Part shown: in pieces, positions 7,035 to 15,464 of the stretch
Layout of the letters: every line of letters begins with the position of its first letter
Position numbering within the stretch: position 1 is the first letter of the stretch
Assembly (NCBI GenBank): GCA_037134755.1
Contig: JBAXLO010000002.1
Location: 1 to 57,321 of the forward strand
Source: JBAXLO01 sp037134755
Lineage (GTDB): Bacteria; Bacteroidota; Bacteroidia; Bacteroidales; JACABE01
DNA length: 57,321 nucleotides
Direction: 5' to 3'
The notes under the pieces: model-generated
The model's database searches: none
Seen by the model: only the letters and a program-made list of their open reading frames with translations
What the model was told of the DNA's origin: nothing
Made by a program: the position numbers and the translations under genes

Positions 7035-9968
7035 TTGTATTACTCCCTTTCCTTTGGAAAGGGTTGGGGTAAGGTCTTTTTATTCCTATTAATCCTCTTT
7101 TCTTTTCAGGGAAAATCACAATATTATGATGCCGGACAGGATCCGGCAAGTGTTAGGTGGAAACAAATAAACACTGAGCATTATCAACTAATATTTCCTT
7201 CGGAGTTTGATGATAACGCTATTCATTTGGCTAACTATCTCGAAAAGGTTTACGATTATAATACCCATACTTTAAAAGTTAAACCTAAGAAACTCTCTAT
7301 TGTTCTTCACAATCGTACTGTTTTTTCAAATGCATTTGTTACCTGGGCTCCCAAACGCTCGGAGTATTATACGTGTCCGCCTCAGGATATGTATGCACAA
7401 CCATGGCTAGATCAGTTGGCAACACATGAATACCGACATTATGTTCAGGTTAGTAAATTACTTCATGGCTTTACTTGGGTCTTAAACCTCCCTTTCGGAC
7501 AAACCGGTCCCGGTGCTGTGGCTGGTGTGTATCTTCCTCGTTGGTTTCTTGAGGGAGATGCTGTTGCAACCGAAACATTATTAAGTCATGCGGGTCGTGG
7601 CAGAGTTCCTTTCTTTGACATTGATCTCAGAGCACAATTAAATTCTTCAGGTATTTATAACTATAACAAAGCTCTGTATGGTTCTTATAAAGATCACGTT
7701 CCTGATCCTTATACTTTAGGTTATAATCTTGTGGCAGTTTCACGGCTTAAGTATGGTGCTAAACTTTGGGATGGAACGCTTAATTATATTGCTAGAAACT
7801 CTTATTTAGGTGTTCCTTTTTCTTTAGGAATACACAAAGAAACAGGCCTTTCAAAGAATGCTCTTTATAAAGAAACCTTACATACTCTTGATTCATTATG
7901 GAAAGATAAGTTTAAGAATAATGATGTAGTCGCAGCAAAACAAATCAATAAAAGAACTTCAAACGAATATACTAATTATAGATTTCCTAATTATGTAAAC
8001 GATTCAGAGTTTATCGCTTTACGCAATGGTATTGATGATATTCCGGCCTTTGTTTTTATTAATAAGAAGGGAGAGGTGTTAAAAGCATTCTCACAAGGTG
8101 ATGATTTTATGCAAAGTCTTTCTTATGGTAATGGGATGATAGCTTGGGCCGAAACTTATAACGATCCAAGATGGGATCATAGGAGTTATGCAGTTATTAA
8201 AACTCTTGATCTACAAACAAAGAAAGTTCATACACTTACCAAACATACAAGATATTTCGCCCCGGCTATCTCAAATGATGGCAAACGTATTGCAACAGTC
8301 GAGGTAAGCGAAGTAAATAAATATGCTCTTGTTATTTTAGATGCGCTGTCGGGAAAGATTCTAAATAAGATTCCTTCAATTGATGATGCCTTTCTAGCTA
8401 CGCCTTCATGGAGTCGAGATGATCATTCAATTGTTATGATTGCGGTTAATAAAAAAGGCAAAACATTAGCTGAATATAATGATAAAACGAATACTATCCA
8501 TTTTCTGTTGCCCTTTGATTACACCGAAATAAGCGAACCATGTTATTATAAGAATTACATTATATATAATGGCGCTTATACCGGTATTGATAATATCTTT
8601 GCGCTTAATCTAATTACAAATAAGATATATAGAGTTACTTCCACACAGTTTGGTGCCGCTGATCCTTGTGTTTCAATTAATGATAAACAACTAGCTTTTG
8701 CCAATTATACTACCAAAGGTTATGATGTTAATGTGATGGATATTGATACTTCACAATGGAAATTACTTAAGGATTGTAAAGACCTTTCGCTCCATCTTCC
8801 CGAGAAGTTATTAGGGCAGGAGAAAGGAGTTATTTCTTTACAAGATTCTGCTATTAAGCAATACGAAATCAAAAACTATAGTAAGCTTACACATTTATTT
8901 AATCTGCATAGTTGGGCTCCACTTTCCATTGATGCCAACAATCAATCAGCAGCACAAGGAGTATCATTTATGTCGCAGAACTTATTAAGTACGATGTTTG
9001 TAACAGCAGGTTGGGAGTATGTTCCCACCGAGAATACCGGAAAGTATTATCTAAACTTTACTTATAAAGGTTGGTATCCTATTATTGATTTAAAAACAGA
9101 CTTTCGTCAATTAGAAAGCAATTATAGAGAAGATTATTATAGCTCTATATATCCGCATAAGTACTTATATTCAAAATACTTTCCTTTTACTTATGATCAA
9201 ACTAAATTTGATCTGGACATTAGAATTCCTCAAAATTACAATCAATGTAAATACTTTTATGGCTATCAACCGGAAGTACATTCAGTACTGACAAATATAT
9301 CCAATTCAACATATTCATCCGATAATTTTAAAAATGGTAATATAAATTACCTTAATTATCGTTTGTATCTGTATAGGTTATTAAGGACAAGCGATAGAGA
9401 TTTATACCCTGCCTGGGGACAGACTTTAGATTTCAACTATGTTCATTCTCCTTTGGGGCTTGTTAATTATGGTGATATTAAGTCAGCTGAGACTTATCTT
9501 TACATCCCTTCAATTATAAAACATCAGGGATTTATTCTTTATGGAGCTTATCAACAGAGGAAAACATTTAATTATTATAATTATTTTAATGATATTATTA
9601 ATTATCCTCTAGGTTATTTAGTAGTCCCCAGTGATAAGTATACTTCTGTTTCTGTTAATTATTATTTCCCTTTGATATGCCCTGATCTCAGTATAAGTTC
9701 GTTGATTTATCTAAAGCGCATTGATATGAAAATGTTTTATAATTATGCTGATGCAAGCTTTAATGATAAGAAATATATTATGAAATCTATTGGAGCCGAG
9801 ATTAATTCCGATATTCATATCCTTAGATTCCTTGCGCCTATTAATCTGGGCTATCGTTTTATCTATCACCCCGATCAAAAGCAGCTAAGCCATGAAATTA
9901 TGTTTAATATTGATTTCAATAGCTTATCGCCTTTTCGTTACCGCAATGTGTTAAAACTGCAACGATAA
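7035..9968 (+). CDS. Surface gluzincin-type metalloprotease with beta-propeller and barrel-like C-terminus
   Basis: 977 residues from a TTG start, the only plausible start in a frame that is open from the previous stop. The first ~14 residues come from a dispersed repeat; the real signal peptide seems to start at KVFLFLLILFSF. HEYRH at residues 131-135 is an HExxH zinc site, with a probable third ligand Glu173 in WFLEGDAVATE, the spacing seen in gluzincins. Residues about 300-620 hold TolB/WD40-like beta-propeller blades (ISNDGKRIATV, PSWSRDDHSIVMI). The remainder is rich in alternating Tyr/Leu strands, consistent with an outer-membrane beta-barrel. The likely place of action is the outer membrane; the substrate is unknown. 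Confidence 0.72.
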   Translation: MYYSLSFGKGWGKVFLFLLILFSFQGKSQYYDAGQDPASVRWKQINTEHYQLIFPSEFDDNAIHLANYLEKVYDYNTHTLKVKPKKLSIVLHNRTVFSNAFVTWAPKRSEYYTCPPQDMYAQPWLDQLATHEYRHYVQVSKLLHGFTWVLNLPFGQTGPGAVAGVYLPRWFLEGDAVATETLLSHAGRGRVPFFDIDLRAQLNSSGIYNYNKALYGSYKDHVPDPYTLGYNLVAVSRLKYGAKLWDGTLNYIARNSYLGVPFSLGIHKETGLSKNALYKETLHTLDSLWKDKFKNNDVVAAKQINKRTSNEYTNYRFPNYVNDSEFIALRNGIDDIPAFVFINKKGEVLKAFSQGDDFMQSLSYGNGMIAWAETYNDPRWDHRSYAVIKTLDLQTKKVHTLTKHTRYFAPAISNDGKRIATVEVSEVNKYALVILDALSGKILNKIPSIDDAFLATPSWSRDDHSIVMIAVNKKGKTLAEYNDKTNTIHFLLPFDYTEISEPCYYKNYIIYNGAYTGIDNIFALNLITNKIYRVTSTQFGAADPCVSINDKQLAFANYTTKGYDVNVMDIDTSQWKLLKDCKDLSLHLPEKLLGQEKGVISLQDSAIKQYEIKNYSKLTHLFNLHSWAPLSIDANNQSAAQGVSFMSQNLLSTMFVTAGWEYVPTENTGKYYLNFTYKGWYPIIDLKTDFRQLESNYREDYYSSIYPHKYLYSKYFPFTYDQTKFDLDIRIPQNYNQCKYFYGYQPEVHSVLTNISNSTYSSDNFKNGNINYLNYRLYLYRLLRTSDRDLYPAWGQTLDFNYVHSPLGLVNYGDIKSAETYLYIPSIIKHQGFILYGAYQQRKTFNYYNYFNDIINYPLGYLVVPSDKYTSVSVNYYFPLICPDLSISSLIYLKRIDMKMFYNYADASFNDKKYIMKSIGAEINSDIHILRFLAPINLGYRFIYHPDQKQLSHEIMFNIDFNSLSPFRYRNVLKLQR
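7042..7076. repeat. dispersed CCCTTTCC...GGTTGGGGT repeat inside a gene start
   Basis: An imperfect hairpin (CCCTTTCC / GGAAAGGG) followed by TTGGGGTAAGGTC. A sister copy with TTGGGGTGAGGTC lies intergenically at 21918-21954. Here the repeat occupies the first codons of the metalloprotease gene. Confidence 0.85.
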
Positions 9969-10061
9969 TAATACATATCCTATTTGTTGTAATTTATTGA
10001 TTCCTGCCCAAACTATTTTAAGATAAGATATTTCATCTCATTTTCAGAGCCAAAAGGTGCT

Positions 10062-10262
10062 GACTATCGAGTCAATGCCTTTGACTGTCGAGTTGATGCC
10101 TCTGACTGTCGAGTCAACGCCTCCGACTGTCGAGTCAATGCCTCTGACTGCCCAGTCAACGCCTCCGACTGCCGAGTCAATGCCTCTGACTGTCGAGTTG
10201 ATGCCTCTGACTGTCGAGTCAACGCCTCTGACTGCAGAGTCAACGCCTCTGACTGGACAAAC
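10062..10262. repeat. 21-bp phased array (GACTGTCGAGTC head)
   Basis: Ten units begin with GACT at 10062 and then every 21 bases to 10251, with no slip. The head GACTGTCGAGTC is a dyad (GACT...AGTC) and the tail alternates AACGCCTCT, AATGCCTCT, TGATGCCTCT and AACGCCTCC. It lies between the convergent 3' ends of the metalloprotease gene and recG. An open heptapeptide frame (PLTVES type) is a by-product of the period. Confidence 0.93.
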
Positions 10263-10331
10263 GAAGGAAGTATGTGCTGAACGTAATAAGAAATACTAGA
10301 AAAGAAAGTGTTATATGTTTTTAATGTTTTC

Positions 10332-10372
10332 CAACTTTAAGTACTTTAAGTATTTTAGGCACTTTAAGTACT
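10332..10372. repeat. 9-bp repeat block at the recG 3' end
   Basis: Nine-base steps of ACTTTAAGT, TATTTTAGG and CACTTTAAG, ending just before the recG stop on the opposite strand. It belongs to the same family as 21854-21893, 34671-34707, 54815-54845 and 54944-54982, each of which lies next to a stop codon. Confidence 0.75.
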
Positions 10373-10376
10373 TGTC

Positions 10377-12485
10377 TTAAGATATCCTTTCCCAACTGCC
10401 TTTAATTTTAGACATTGTTTTAAGTTGGTTAACTAAACGTTGATTAGTGCTTTTTTCAAGTTGGGGATCATCTTTAAGAACATCTATAGCAGTATCTCTG
10501 GCTAATTTTATTAATTTTTCATCTTTAACGATGTTGGCAAGTTTAAGATCAACCAAGCCACTTTGCTGTGTGCCTTCCATATCACCCGGGCCTCTTAGTT
10601 TAAGGTCAACTTCAGCTATTTCGAAGCCATCAGAAGTTCTTACCATAGTTTCTATCCTCTTTTTGCCATCAGAAGTAAGTTTGTGAGTTGTTATCAATAT
10701 GCAAAACGATTGATCTGCACCTCTGCCCACTCTTCCTCTTAGCTGGTGAAGTTGCGACAAACCAAATCTTTCGGCATTTTCGATAACCATTACAGACGCA
10801 TTGGGTACATCTACACCCACTTCAATAACAGTTGTTGAAACCATTATCTGAGTTTCTTTATTGATGAACCTTTGCATCTCAAAATCTTTGTCGGCAGCTT
10901 TCATTTGTCCATGAACTATACTAACTGCATACTCCGGCAAAGGAAACTCACGGGTAATACTATCATAACCATCCATCAAATCTTTGAGATCAAGCGTTTC
11001 TGATTCATTAATTAATGGATAAACTACATAAATCTGTCTGCCTGCTTTGACTTGCTGTTTTATAAAATTAAAGATCTTCAACCTATCGTTATCATAATAA
11101 TGATAGGTTTTAACAGTCTTTCTGCCCGGAGGCAATTCATCAATAACAGAATAATCCAAATCCCCGTAAAGGGTCATAGCTAAAGTGCGAGGAATAGGAG
11201 TGGCCGTCATTACCAAAATATGAGGAGGTATATCATTCTTTTCCCAAAGCTTGGCACGTTGAGCAACCCCAAATCTATGCTGCTCGTCGATGATAACCAT
11301 GCCTAGGTTTTTAAAAATAACAGTATCCTCAATTAAAGCATGCGTACCTATTAATATATGTATAGTGCCGGCTTGAAGACCTTCATCAATAAGCCTTCTT
11401 TTTTTAGTTTTAGATGAGCCGGTCAATAACTCAACATTAATATCTAAACCTGAAAGCATTTTAGTAATGGTTTCGAAATGTTGATTAGCCAATATCTCGG
11501 TGGGAGCCATCATGCAAGCCTGATAATTATTATCGAGAGCAATCAACATAATCATTAAAGCTACCAAAGTTTTACCACTCCCAACATCCCCTTGCAATAG
11601 GCGGTTCATTTGTTTGCCAGAGCCTATATCCAGTCTAATTTCTTTGATAACTTTCTTTTGTGCATTAGTAAGCTCAAACGGAAGTTTTTCTTTATAAAAA
11701 GTATTAAAATGAGCTCCAATAACAGTAAACCTATGCCCTTCAGATTTATTAAGTCTGATTTGTTTTATCATTAATAATTTTAATTGTAGATAAAACAGCT
11801 CTTCAAACTTAATCCTTAATATTGCCTTTTGCAGGATATCAGGATCGGCAGGGAAATGGATGTTAAGGATGGCTTCTTCTCTGGAAATAAGTTTATATCT
11901 GTTAATAATTTCATCAGAAAGTGTCTCGAAGATACTGCCCTTTGCGGAAGCGATAAGATTTTTAGTAATATTACTTATACCTTTTGAATTAAAACCTAAT
12001 GACTTTAATTTTTCGGATGAACTATAGAAAGGATACAAGCCAATGGTAATTGTTGCAGTGCTTTCGCTTAAAGTTTCGATATCAGGATGGGTAATATTAT
12101 AATTACCATTAAAAAACGAAGGTTTGCCAAACACAACATACTCTTCGCCACGTTTTAATTTATCTTTAAGCCACTTTATCCCTTGAAACCACACTAAATC
12201 TATTGTTCCTGTGTCATCTTTTAATGTAACAACCATTCGAGTTGCTCGCATCTGACCAATAGTTTCAATAGAAATAATCTTGCCTTTTATCTGAACATAA
12301 ACAAGATCGGAATTTATATCTTGAATGTTATGAAACTTACTTTTGTCAATATATCTAAAAGGATAATAAGTAAGCAGATCGGCAAAAGTATGTATGTTGA
12401 GTTCTTTTTTCAACAACTCCGCACGCTTAGGACCAACCCCTTTTAGATATTCTATTGCCTGATCAGCTAGACTATAAGTTTGCAT
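10377..12485 (-). CDS. recG: ATP-dependent DNA helicase RecG
   Basis: 702 residues, the normal RecG length. The N-terminal wedge/OB domain (about 1-250) includes the helix-hairpin-helix-like KGVGPKRAELLKK and YPFRYID. The helicase part has Walker A (QGDVGSGKT), a DEQH box (IDEQHRFGVAQR), motif III (MTATPIPRT) and motif VI (QLRGRVGRG). The C-terminus has the RecG signature RGPGDMEGTQQSG. RecG remodels stalled replication forks and Holliday junctions. It is transcribed alone from a promoter about 35 bases upstream and has phased arrays on both sides. Confidence 0.97.
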   Translation of the reverse strand: MQTYSLADQAIEYLKGVGPKRAELLKKELNIHTFADLLTYYPFRYIDKSKFHNIQDINSDLVYVQIKGKIISIETIGQMRATRMVVTLKDDTGTIDLVWFQGIKWLKDKLKRGEEYVVFGKPSFFNGNYNITHPDIETLSESTATITIGLYPFYSSSEKLKSLGFNSKGISNITKNLIASAKGSIFETLSDEIINRYKLISREEAILNIHFPADPDILQKAILRIKFEELFYLQLKLLMIKQIRLNKSEGHRFTVIGAHFNTFYKEKLPFELTNAQKKVIKEIRLDIGSGKQMNRLLQGDVGSGKTLVALMIMLIALDNNYQACMMAPTEILANQHFETITKMLSGLDINVELLTGSSKTKKRRLIDEGLQAGTIHILIGTHALIEDTVIFKNLGMVIIDEQHRFGVAQRAKLWEKNDIPPHILVMTATPIPRTLAMTLYGDLDYSVIDELPPGRKTVKTYHYYDNDRLKIFNFIKQQVKAGRQIYVVYPLINESETLDLKDLMDGYDSITREFPLPEYAVSIVHGQMKAADKDFEMQRFINKETQIMVSTTVIEVGVDVPNASVMVIENAERFGLSQLHQLRGRVGRGADQSFCILITTHKLTSDGKKRIETMVRTSDGFEIAEVDLKLRGPGDMEGTQQSGLVDLKLANIVKDEKLIKLARDTAIDVLKDDPQLEKSTNQRLVNQLKTMSKIKGSWERIS

Positions 12486-12519
12486 TTACAATTCTTAAAT
12501 ATTATTTATAAAAACAAAA

Positions 12520-12527
12520 CAAAAGTA
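12520..12527 (-). promoter_or_regulatory. -7 box of recG
   Basis: On the minus strand this reads TACTTTTG, 35 bases upstream of the recG ATG, an exact TAnnTTTG element. Confidence 0.7.
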
Positions 12528-12658
12528 ATCATTTTTAGAAGAAGACAGATAATTACCTTCTCTTTTTACCACAAAATAATAAAAATTAAAAATGCTCGGA
12601 AGCATTAATAACTAAAAATTAGTATGTTTATAGTATAATTGCGACTATTTTTATGTTT

Positions 12659-13100
12659 GTAAAAGATGCTTATGCTTCCGTAAAAGTTGTTTTTGCCACT
12701 GTAAAACATGTTTTTGCCTCCGTAATGAATGATTTTGTCTTCGTAATAAATGTTTGCGTGTTCGTAATAGAAGATTGGGCTTCCGTAAAAGATAATTATT
12801 CTTTCGTAAAAGTTGTTTTTGTGTTCGTAATAAAAGTTGATGAGTTCGTAATAAAAGTAGACGTATATGCGGGTATGAGAGCAGGGTTCGTAATGGGCGA
12901 ATTTAGCTCCGTAATGAGTGATGGTGTCTTCGTAATAGTTTACTTGCCTTCGTAAAAGGTGAATCGGTCTTCGTAATTAACAAACGTGTCTTCGTAAAGT
13001 ATAAACATCTCTTCGTAATACTGAATCTTGTCTTCGTAATACTGAAATTGCGGTCCGTTTTATTTAAGCACGTCCCCGTGAAGTATGATGCCCCGTAAGT
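12659..13100. repeat. 21-bp phased array (TTCGTAA head)
   Basis: About twenty units, each starting GTAA after TTC or TCC, at 12659, 12680, 12701, 12722, 12743 and so on. One 20-bp step occurs (12932 to 12952) and one unit (after 12848) has lost its head, giving a 42-bp interval. The head TTCGTAA is nearly palindromic (complement TTACGAA); the following 14 bases are almost unconstrained. It fills the divergent gap between recG and the T9SS protein at 13404. The head is the same heptamer as the dispersed ATTACGA repeats. Confidence 0.92.
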
Positions 13101-13340
13101 AAAATAAAAAATAGTACTCATAAATACCAAAAGCGATACAATATTGTTTTATTATAGATAAAAATATTTTTTTTATAAAATGACAACATAAATTTATTTG
13201 TGATAACAATGCAAAAGGGTTTCTAATTATAGTGTTGAATGTGATTTTGTAAGGTTATAATTTTGCACTTAATAATGATGTAAGGAATAATAAATAAAAA
13301 AAATAATAAAAATAAATTTCTCAGGCAACCAAATTATGTT

Positions 13341-13348
13341 TACTTTTG
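13341..13348 (+). promoter_or_regulatory. -7 box of the first T9SS type-B gene
   Basis: TACTTTTG, an exact -7 element, 55 bases before the ATG at 13404. Confidence 0.65.
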
Positions 13349-13403
13349 TCATAGTAAAAGGAAAAGTTTTATTTTAGACATAAGACATTAATAATACAAG
13401 CAA

Positions 13404-15395
13404 ATGAAAAGGACGATAGTATTTTTGATTACATTATTATTCATCATAAGAATATCAGGACAAGGTGTTGATTGCGGAACTGCAGCTCCTTTTTGTACCG
13501 GCACAACTATTAATTTCCCTGCTGTTACTGATGCTCCAGGCCCTGATCCACTTCCTGCTTATCCTGACTATGGATGCTTAACTAATATTAATCAGCCGGC
13601 ATGGTATTATATGAAAATCGGGAATCCGGGTAATCTTGTTATACATATTTCAACATCGCCAGCTCATGATGTGGATTTTATTTGCTGGGGTCCTTTTGAT
13701 ACACTTACCGCTTGTAATAATTTATTAACAGGGAATTGTAGTGGAAACGTCTGTTCAGGTGGAACTTGTCCTGATAATGTTGGGGCATGCAATGTTCCTC
13801 CTGGTTTTTACCCTTCCGGGAATATCGTAGATTGTAGTGCAAGTGTTCAAACTGCTGAAGATTGTCATATTAATGGTGCAGTAACAGGGCAATATTATAT
13901 ATTGTTAATTACAAACTATGAAAACATTGCTTGTAATATTATTTTTGCTCAATCAAATGTTGGTCAACCGGGTGCAGGAACAACAGACTGCGGTATTTTA
14001 CCTATACCTGTTAGTTATAATGGGCCATTATGTGTTGGTGATACTTTGAAATTATTTGCTGATACTATACCTAATGCTACTTATTATTGGTCGGGACCTG
14101 GTCCTTTTACATCTAATGTACAAAACCCAGTTATTTTAAATGCAACTGCTGTGAATGCCGGATATTACAAATGTCATATTGTGGTAATTGCTCAGGCAAG
14201 TCCTGAAGATTCAGTTTTAGTAGTTGTAAATCCAAAACCAAATGTTACAGCAACATCACTTACAATTTGTAATGGAGATACTGCTGCTGTTACAGCAACA
14301 GGTGCCAGTATCTATTATTGGAATACGCCGTCAAATGACTCAATAAATCCTCTGGTAGTTATACCTAATGCGACTACTAATTATATTGTAACAGGGAAAA
14401 ATACTTTTGGATGTAAAGACACAGCAAATGTTACAGTAACAGTTAATCCAGGCCCACCAATTACAGTAAATAGTCCTACTATATGTGTTGGAGATACTAC
14501 TACATTAACAGCAAGTGGAGCTCTAACTTATATATGGAATAATGATCCATTACTTACAACTAATCCAATAAAATTTCATCCAACTGTAACTACAACGTAT
14601 CCAGTGCAAGGTAAAGATGCAAATAATTGTAAAGGGACTGCTAATGCAATAGTCACTGTAAATCAACCACCAGCTGTTCAGATTTCAAACGATACAACTA
14701 TTTGTTCAGGTACTGACATTGTTTTAACAGCATCAGGAGGTGTAAGCTATTCATGGACTTACCCTGGAGGACTTGGAGAAACAACACCATCAATTAGTGT
14801 GAACCCTTCTGTTCTTACAACTTATACTGTTGTTGTTACTGATGCTTTCGGTTGTAAAAATGATACAACAGTAACAGTTAAAACAACTCCTTCTCCTGTT
14901 CCTTATATAAACCTTTCTTCTGATACTATATGTGCAGGAACACTTACCGAAATAAGTGCAACCGGAGGAACTACCTATTATTGGAGTCCCGGTGGAGAAA
15001 CATCGTCGACTATTTCAGTAGAACCTAATGCTAACACTATTTATAGTGTAACGGTAAGTACTACAGTAAATAATATTTTGTGTTCAGCAACAACTAGTGT
15101 TGTTCAAAATGTGAGGAACTGTAATTCTATATTTATACCGAATTCTTTTTCACCAGTTGGTCATAACAAAATATTTAAACCCTCTGGAAATATATCTAAT
15201 ATAGCTGACTATCTTCTCCAAATATGGGATAGATGGGGGCAACTACTTTTTGAAACAACAAACCATGCAGAGGGCTGGGATGGAAAAATTAAAGGACAAA
15301 TAGCACCAATTGGAGTTTATGTTTATCATATAAAAGTAAATGATAAGATTAATCCTGTATTCGAAAAAGTTGGAACTGTTACTTTACTTAGATAA
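13404..15395 (+). CDS. T9SS type-B (CHU_C) adhesin-like protein with Ig-like repeats
   Basis: 663 residues with a signal peptide (FLITLLFIIRISGQG). Residues about 20-195 form a Cys-rich N-terminal domain (VDCGTAAPFCTGTT, DVDFICWGPFD) shared with the next gene. Then follow about five Ig-like repeats of some 75 residues, each with a motif like TICNGDTAAVTATGA and a YYW/YIW strand. The last ~90 residues are the gliding-motility/T9SS type-B sorting domain (IFIPNSFSPVGHNKIFKPSG, WDRWGQLLFET, GVYVYHIKV). The protein should be exported through the outer membrane and bound at the surface or released. Its ligand is unknown. It and the next gene are tandem paralogues. Confidence 0.85.
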   Translation: MKRTIVFLITLLFIIRISGQGVDCGTAAPFCTGTTINFPAVTDAPGPDPLPAYPDYGCLTNINQPAWYYMKIGNPGNLVIHISTSPAHDVDFICWGPFDTLTACNNLLTGNCSGNVCSGGTCPDNVGACNVPPGFYPSGNIVDCSASVQTAEDCHINGAVTGQYYILLITNYENIACNIIFAQSNVGQPGAGTTDCGILPIPVSYNGPLCVGDTLKLFADTIPNATYYWSGPGPFTSNVQNPVILNATAVNAGYYKCHIVVIAQASPEDSVLVVVNPKPNVTATSLTICNGDTAAVTATGASIYYWNTPSNDSINPLVVIPNATTNYIVTGKNTFGCKDTANVTVTVNPGPPITVNSPTICVGDTTTLTASGALTYIWNNDPLLTTNPIKFHPTVTTTYPVQGKDANNCKGTANAIVTVNQPPAVQISNDTTICSGTDIVLTASGGVSYSWTYPGGLGETTPSISVNPSVLTTYTVVVTDAFGCKNDTTVTVKTTPSPVPYINLSSDTICAGTLTEISATGGTTYYWSPGGETSSTISVEPNANTIYSVTVSTTVNNILCSATTSVVQNVRNCNSIFIPNSFSPVGHNKIFKPSGNISNIADYLLQIWDRWGQLLFETTNHAEGWDGKIKGQIAPIGVYVYHIKVNDKINPVFEKVGTVTLLR

Positions 15396-15464
15396 ATTAA
15401 ATAGATACAATAGTATATCGTTATAAAACAAAAAAGAATAATTAACAATACAAACTTACTTAAT

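Noticed and set aside
10057..10299. PLTVES heptapeptide-repeat open frame
   Set aside because: A by-product of the 21-bp period (seven codons) in the array; starts and ends within the repeat.
12653..12955. FVIKVD-type repeat open frame and its minus-strand partner (12903-13130)
   Set aside because: Both come from the TTCGTAA array. Being open on both strands, with drift concentrated in tails regardless of codon position, argues against coding.
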